Assembly (NCBI GenBank): GCA_946803715.1
Contig: CAMPET010000348.1
Coordinates: forward strand, 1 to 28,576
Length of the DNA stretch: 28,576 bases
Direction of reading: 5' to 3'
Source of the DNA: Beroe ovata
Taxonomy: Eukaryota > Ctenophora > Nuda > Beroida > Beroidae
Below the pieces are notes generated by a model that did no database searches, was not told the DNA's origin, and worked only from the letters and a program-made list of their open reading frames with translations. Shown here one piece after another: positions 22,589 through 28,576 of the stretch (positions are counted from its first letter, which is position 1; each line of letters begins with the position of its first letter). A program made the translations under genes and the position numbers.

Positions 22589-23115
22589 CAGCGATAATTT
22601 ACATTTCCCTCCCCACTCACCGAATTTCCAATGAGTGTCAGAGTTCCCAGACTTTTTCTCCGTATCTTCTTCCTAATCTTCTTCCGCTCTTTACTACTAA
22701 CACTCCGCCCAAAGGGAACTTCCCGAAGCTGAGGATCAATCTTATCAGCGAGCTCCAACTTCTCCTTTGACGACAGCTCCGCCTCATTAATCTCATCGTG
22801 CAGCTGTCGTTTAGACGCGATTTCTCGCTCGACCGGATCGAGAACCGCTGTCTGAACTCCCTCCTCTTCCTGTTCCCCTTCTAGCACACTCCCTCCTGCT
22901 CCCCCTGCAACTCCCCCCGCTATTCCCCCTCCCCCGCGGGGGGAAGCAGTACTGGATCTCCCTTGAGAAGTGTGATTACTATTCGCACTGCTGGTGTCAC
23001 TGGTGAGGAAGTCCAGTGCTGAGAGGTTACCGTTACTCTCGAACCGGATCAGGTTGATGTACTCCTCAAATGTGAAGGACTCGGAGGATTCCTCCTCTTC
23101 GGAAGTCGTGGACAT
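22589..23115 (-). CDS. First coding exon of an unrecognised minus-strand gene, or of an N-terminal extension of the Aster-like gene
   Basis: Starts at ATG 23115 (MSTTSEEEESSES) and stays open to a gtaagt donor, phase 0 to 2. The product is acidic at first (SFTFEEYINLIRFES), then Ser/Gly-rich with a glycine/alanine run, then a charged region (PVEREIASKRQLHDEINEAE), a basic cluster (SSKERKKIRKKIRRKS) and a likely strand (GTLTLIG). I do not recognise the family. In phase it joins 22022-21973, 21760-21716, 21624-21341 and 20665-20459, then 18676. Four 14-bp repeats lie directly upstream of the ATG. Confidence 0.6.
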
Positions 23116-23121
23116 GTTCCG

Positions 23122-23182
23122 ACTATAAACACGTGGACATAAACACGTGGTCATTAACACATGGATATAAACACATGGATAT
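23122..23182. repeat. Four 14-bp tandem repeats before the first exon
   Basis: The unit ATAAACACGTGGAC is repeated with drift. Two copies carry CACGTG, the other two CACATG. It lies within 70 bp upstream of ATG 23115, in the likely promoter or 5' UTR. Confidence 0.8.
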
Positions 23183-23560
23183 AGAGAGGGAGAGAGTGGG
23201 TTAGATATGGGGGAGAGATTGGGTTAGATATGAAAAGAGGACTCCTCTTAGAGGAGGGGGATAAAATGTGAGAGGGTGGGGTAAAACTGGTGGTATGTAT
23301 AATCAGCAGATAATAATATCCTTGGATTGCGGAGATTTTGCAGAATACCAGGGGATTTAATAAAAAAAAACCAGTTAACTGAAGATCGTAGTACACTATA
23401 CTCTAGGTGAAGCCTTTACAAAAACTCGAGACAAAAAGCTATCCCCCGAAAATGCTAAAATAGAAGTGAAATGTATTCGATCTTGTATGCGATATATTGA
23501 GGTGAGGGTACTTTACTGTTCAAGCATAGTGATTAATGTATTGCCTGCTCACTAGAATAT
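23183..23560. other. Upstream flank of the minus-strand gene
   Basis: AT-rich with GGGTTAGATATG repeated near 23200-23230. No gene was recognised. Confidence 0.4.
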
Positions 23561-23700
23561 GATAGAGGTCGCTGCAATATAGTGGTCACTGTAACAGATA
23601 CAATGAATTTATAGAGGTCAATGTAATATAAAGCTCACTACAATACAGTGGCCACTGCATCTCGGAGGTCACTGCAATGTAGTGGCCACTCATGACTACT
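23560..23700. repeat. GGTCACTG-type short repeats
   Basis: About seven diverged copies of AGGTCACTGCAATATAGTGG alternate in sense, with GTGGCCAC palindromes between them. Confidence 0.7.
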
Positions 23701-23806
23701 AACCATGGTTGCAACGATTTTCAAAACCTCGTGATAATACCAAATTAGGCGAAGGAACTGTGTTGTTCCTGACTCAGTAACACCTGTGCACGCGTCAACC
23801 CGATAT

Positions 23807-23862
23807 GATATTTCGAAAAAACGCGATATTTCGAAAGAACGCGCTATTTCGAAAAAACGCGA
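23807..23862 (+). repeat. 18-bp tandem repeat
   Basis: Three copies of GATATTTCGAAAAAACGC with small changes; TTCGAA palindromes recur every 18 bp. Confidence 0.85.
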
Positions 23863-24015
23863 GGATACTGCGAATATATCGCAGTATGTCGACTTACGCA
23901 GAGTGTATGTGGGGGTGGTTATATGTATCGTGCATATCTAATTCCAGAGGATAATATGTAATGGACAATTAGAGATGTCCACGACAAAAATACTATGACT
24001 CAAAGGTTATACGAC

Positions 24016-24410
24016 TGTTTAGTACGATATGATAGCAGATTGTCGCCACACAGCGAATAGAAGGGGACTCAAAAAGCACATGGTCAAGAGAAATTATCAC
24101 TGATCAATTTGCAGTGACAATTTCAAAATCTTCAGAACCCAGCACAAGCCTTGACTAAGAATGAACAGTGAATGGCCCACACGCACACACTCAGAGTGCT
24201 CACTAATTCCTGTGTTTAGTACGATATGACTGCAGATCTTAGCCACACAGCGAAAAGGAGGGGACTCAAAAAGCATATGGTCAAGAAAAATCATAATTGA
24301 TCAATTGGAAGTGACATTTCCAAAGTCCAACACCGGCCGACGACCAGGGCCTAGACTTAGAATGAACAGAGAGTGCTCACTCATTTGTGGACTAATTCCT
24401 GCGTTAGAAT
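24016..24410 (+). repeat. Tandem duplication, ~197-bp unit
   Basis: TGTTTAGTACGATATGA at ~24016 and ~24213 starts two diverged copies that share GGGGACTCAAAAAGCA, GATCAATT and AGAATGAACAG. Both end in CTAATTCCTG. Confidence 0.88.
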
Positions 24411-25617
24411 GTGTCTTGAAATATGCAGTCTGCTGTCAACAATACCGTGAGTGTCGTCAAGATATAATACGTTCAGCAGAAATAGAGGGAGGCAGGGAGG
24501 AAGGGTAAACAGATATAGACGTCAGTTGGAGACACATTACCAGAATTCTGGATGCCACATTCATGAATGTCGACACCCAGAGTGAATCAGTGAAATTCAA
24601 AGTCTAACTATCGCCAGTCAAAGAGATATGGACGGGGATAAATGCAGTCCACACAAATTTCAGGGTCAAAAATATTACGAAATTTTACCCGAGCTGATTG
24701 AATAAATGAATAATTCAAAAACTATAACTAAAGTTATATGGCATCGGGCATACTGCAGATCAGATGTTATATGATACAGAGGGAGCTGAGTTCCCTGACT
24801 ACTGTGACACGAGTCATGTTCACTGATATTGGATGACAGAGGAGAGAGATGCCACATTTCAATGCCACATGTATAACAGTGTTATACACGTGCCACAATT
24901 GTGTGCATGCCAGTGTCGAAACTCTACCCACAAGCACTGTTAGCACACACGTACGTACCCAGTATTTAATGAGTTGTCATTATTAACATAATTAGTTATA
25001 GCCAGTGCTTGCTCATCTGTCACAAGCACCAGTATATATGACTATGATGAATCATTTGTTTGTGAGTGTGTGTGATTGTGTGCGTGTGTGCGTGTCCGGA
25101 CATTATACACATTGTACATCGTATACATTATGCATTATATACATTGAACATTAAGAGTACAGTAGTACACTGAGTAACAACGAAAAGTTTGGCATCACGG
25201 AAGGAGAATCAACTATTACTAAGACTGAAAAGTGAGAAAAATGTGTGAAAGTGGAAAAAGCGTCTACTGATACTATTGTAAATGTCAAACATACAAACAG
25301 ACATACAAACATACACAAACAGAGCAATATCGTATTAGCTCCAGGGAGAGAGAGAGGGCGGAGAATGGCTGGATTAGAGAGAGCGCATACAACACACATA
25401 TATGATACAAACATACAAACAATATACCTACAAGCATACAGGCAAACGCATAAATCAACGAAGCAAGAACCTCAACTAAGACACAAGAATTCACTTCATG
25501 AAATATTCAAGCGACCTGGAGTTTTATAAAGTACGTGCTTGTATTTATGGAGTTGTGTATTCCATGTACTACACACTTATTCCGTGGAATTAGTATACAA
25601 TTTTACATAGCTTCAAC
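24411..25617. other. Region without a recognised gene
   Basis: Contains TGTG-rich tracts near 25055-25100, a TTGTACA/TATACATT cluster at 25100-25152 like that at 17.6-18.0 kb, and ACATACAAAC repeats at 25285-25440. Open frames here follow the repeats. Confidence 0.5.
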
Positions 25618-25848
25618 ATGCCGAGGGCTATTTATAGAAGCAGTTCCTATAGAATAAACGTGGACAAACGCAGGACAAAAGATAAACTTGATGTTGAAAG
25701 TTGGACTAACAACAACATTAACCATCTATTAAGTCTACCACTTGAACAACTTGTTATATCACCGAGAAGTCTGGAAATTGCAGCAGTTGCACGAATGAAG
25801 AAGCCGTATGATTATGAAACTACTATTCCAGAGCTCGAGACGACATGA
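25618..25848 (+). CDS. Possible small ORF or exon, unrecognised
   Basis: 76 codons from ATG to TGA without low complexity. The start is MPRAIYRSSSYRINVDKRRT and the product contains LLSLPLEQLVISPRSLEIAA, which looks protein-like. No splice context, promoter or homologue was recognised. Confidence 0.25.
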   Translation: MPRAIYRSSSYRINVDKRRTKDKLDVESWTNNNINHLLSLPLEQLVISPRSLEIAAVARMKKPYDYETTIPELETT

Positions 25849-26259
25849 AAATAGCGCCGTATGTCTTATGTCCTCTATTGAGCAATCGGAATCACTAGAA
25901 AATCGTCAATCACTAGTCTCCAAGTGCCGGCAAACATTGAGGTGACCAATCACTGGGGACTGGGTAGATGAAGCGAATGTATCCGGTTGTAAAACATCAC
26001 AAATTATACCATGAGATATATTGAGATGAGAGGAGGGAAATGATGTGTGATCTAAATCGCAGATTTTGATGTGAGTCAGGAATTCTTGAGGAATGGAAAT
26101 TTCTGGCAGAAGCAATGATGGCGTGTGCTTACAGGCTCAGCGATTCTGGCTAAATGTCACAAAACAAAGAAAATTTCCACAATGAACCTATGTAAGGGGT
26201 AGTAAGCATTGCTGAGACATTTGCTAGATGAGCGATACTCACAACACAATGGATGCAAG

Positions 26260-26309
<50 letters not shown>

Positions 26310-27748
26310 NTGTAAGTGCTGTCTATCTACGCTGCAAATTTTGCTGCCAAGCTCTAAACACGACCGGAGTTATAGGCAGCGTTAGAAATGAACAGAAACT
26401 GAAAAGTCGGTTTTTTGCTGATAACTCGTCCATTTTTTGAGCTAGGAACTTGAAATTTTTGTGGGAAAAATGTATGGCCAATACCTATCAGACCACCAAG
26501 TTTCATCCAGAAACGCCGATCAGAAGCTGAGAAATGAACCTCTACTTTTGTTGCGTTTTTTTTGGCACACCCTGTACTTTCCTAATAGCAGACTTCGATG
26601 AATGAAGTCTGGAAATGTACAAATATGGAGCGTGCAAAGAGAGGGTTGTGACGGAAGTGAGTCTTCTGAAAAGTATGGTGCAATACTGAACAATCGATGC
26701 GTCTCCATGACTCTGGGATCCCTTGTAACGGACATATTACAGGAAATGATGAGTTGGCAATGCGCCAGATGTGACCACAATTCTGTACTTCGTTATATAC
26801 GGCAGAGTGGTGCCTAAAGAAAGCTGTGGACCACACGCCATATTGTGCGACCCAATTTGACACTCACGTCACAATTTTATGACTAGGTTACGCGCGAAAC
26901 TGTAGCGCGCGAGACAGTTTTCGCGAGCTCACTCCCAAGAAGCAGACTATAACACTGGAGACAAATCTTAGATATTCCTGCAAAATCACATACATATCAT
27001 CCCAAATTTTGGACTTAATAGTTTTGGCAACTGAATCTCTGTTAACTGATTGTCATGACATGTGTTCGTGACATGTGGAAATAGCTCGGTCCGTTGCCAA
27101 CATGAAACTCGATAACATTTGTTGAATTATCATAACTAATCCTACTAACTTTTCGGAATATTCGCTATTTGACTATCCTGGCTGTCTGGAAAAATGCCTG
27201 TTTCTTGCCAATGGATTGAGTAGCTGATCACGCAAATTCGATAATGTCAAGACTGATGTGGGAAAAGCAAAGATCACGCCATTATCGGTAGATCACTCAG
27301 TCAGCAGAATTGGGCTGCGCGCGCCACATTAACAGCGTGCCGCGCCGCGCACCCACTCTGCTCACAACACAAAATTCAACTTTCTACAGGAGATGAGCAG
27401 CGCGCGCCGCGCAAACCAATCAAAGATGCGATTGAGTCCAGCTTTTAAATTCAGTATTCCTGCAAAACAGCCAACACCATTTGCTCTGCATGTTTTGTAG
27501 GCGCGGCTAAGTGAAGACAATTTCACAATATTCCATGTGGTACTGCACCAGGCATTTCTGAGAAAGTATTGGGTCAAATTTCGAAATACGTCACGGAATG
27601 TGTAATTACATACTTTTGGTTTTCGCACTTTTGGAAAATGTACTGTAACTCAATATCAACTTGGAAAGGGGGCTGAATATGTGCTCGCCTGGTAGTATCC
27701 ATGAAAACACCATTATACCAAGCAGATAAGAGATGAATATACATACCT

Positions 27749-27790
<42 letters not shown>

Positions 27791-28576
27791 TGGTGTGTTT
27801 AGATAAAGCAGTGCTACACACACTGTTCTTACATTGTGTTGTGATCAATTGGTATGTAGGTAGTCACATACAAGAGACGCTGCAACAAACAGACAAACAA
27901 ACAAACACAGTTTGTACGTGTTTTCGTAAGAATAATTTGTTTACGAGACCTTTTACACCAGTCAATACACGTCATAAGTGATATAGAATCAGGGAAGTTG
28001 GCAAAAGCACAATCACTTATCCAGACTGTTTTTGGAACTTAACGCAGGTTATTTCTGCTGAAGTTGAAAAGTTACTGCTGTAATTAGCATGAAACTGATC
28101 AGAAATATCCGTAACCATAGTTACAGTTTCTATAGTAGTACAAACTCAACAAACACCATATAGTGATACGTGATCAGATCTATAGTACCCTACTCAAACT
28201 CGCTACAGAAGCACAGGCGGTCTTTAAATCATGGAGAAGTAAATAGAAATATGAGGAAAGTTGAGGAAGTAAAATATAGAAGAAATGAGTACAAGAGCTA
28301 TGTGTTCACAAGAAGTAGGTTCTATCCTTCCATTCATCACAAAAACCCTCTATCCCCCCACCCACCTTCTGTCCTATTTCCAATCTAATCAAGTTGGTGT
28401 TTGCACGAAGGGGCTGGTTTTAGCATGGTTATTCTACGTATGGAATAATGGGGAAGGGGGGCCACACGAATGTCACAATGGGCTTGATCGCACTGTACTT
28501 TTTAGTGAGCGACCATTCATAGTCAGGGGCGATCCCCACTTGACAATAAAAGTGTGTGTGTGTGTGTGTGTGTGTG
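25849..28576. other. Right end without a recognised gene
   Basis: (GT)n tracts at 26261-26320 (with an N), 27755-27787 and 28550-28576. A repeat-like segment at ~26330-26580 ends in GGCACACCCTGTA. GC-rich words with many CGCG lie near 27315-27415. No supported coding sequence. Confidence 0.5.

Noticed and set aside
1-28576. CRISPR array, tRNA, rRNA or transposase genes
   Set aside because: No repeat-spacer structure, cloverleaf, rRNA-like block or transposase motif was recognised; the tandem arrays are minisatellites.

Overview
This window looks like a piece of an invertebrate animal nuclear genome. The evidence is GT-AG introns, short exons with matching phases, many (CA/GT)n microsatellites, minisatellites and single-base N gaps. 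There are no operons or bacterial signals. I cannot name the species; a sponge or another early-branching animal is a guess.

The dominant feature is one long minus-strand gene for an Aster/GRAMD1-type sterol-transfer protein (GRAM domain, VASt domain, C-terminal membrane anchor). Its exons run from about 18.7 kb down to position 1 and continue off the left edge. I rebuilt the exons by reading the reverse strand and checking that splice phases agree. GRAM is on three exons (12800-11945), a variable acidic/serine linker is on small exons and one 521-nt exon (11688-5737), VASt is on five or six exons (5099-758), and the membrane segment is split over 536-404 and 244-149. Five further minus-strand exons at 23115-20459 join in phase to the 18.7-kb exon. 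They may be a long N-terminal extension of the same protein or a separate gene whose end I cannot see.

Two intronless genes lie inside introns of this gene. On the same strand, 4431-2992 encodes a secreted 2-oxoglutarate/Fe(II) oxygenase of the prolyl 4-hydroxylase type, with an apparently degenerate second copy of the fold in its N-terminal half. On the opposite strand, 15202-16029 encodes a PIM-like kinase that lacks the glycine loop and the DFG aspartate, so it is probably a pseudokinase. It is preceded by a truncated 650-bp direct duplicate (with an N exactly at the junction) and followed by a decayed fragment of another copy.

The non-coding sequence is rich in structure. It holds four arrays of a TGGTGTCA minisatellite (three beside splice sites), three tandem copies of a ~547-bp unit (7562-9168), a ladder of four E-boxes spaced about 21 bp, GTTGCTA arrays containing X-box-like sites, a kappaB-like hairpin, TGTACA palindromes, paired (CA)n/(GT)n tracts and several small tandem duplications. 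From 23.2 kb to the right end I find no confident gene.
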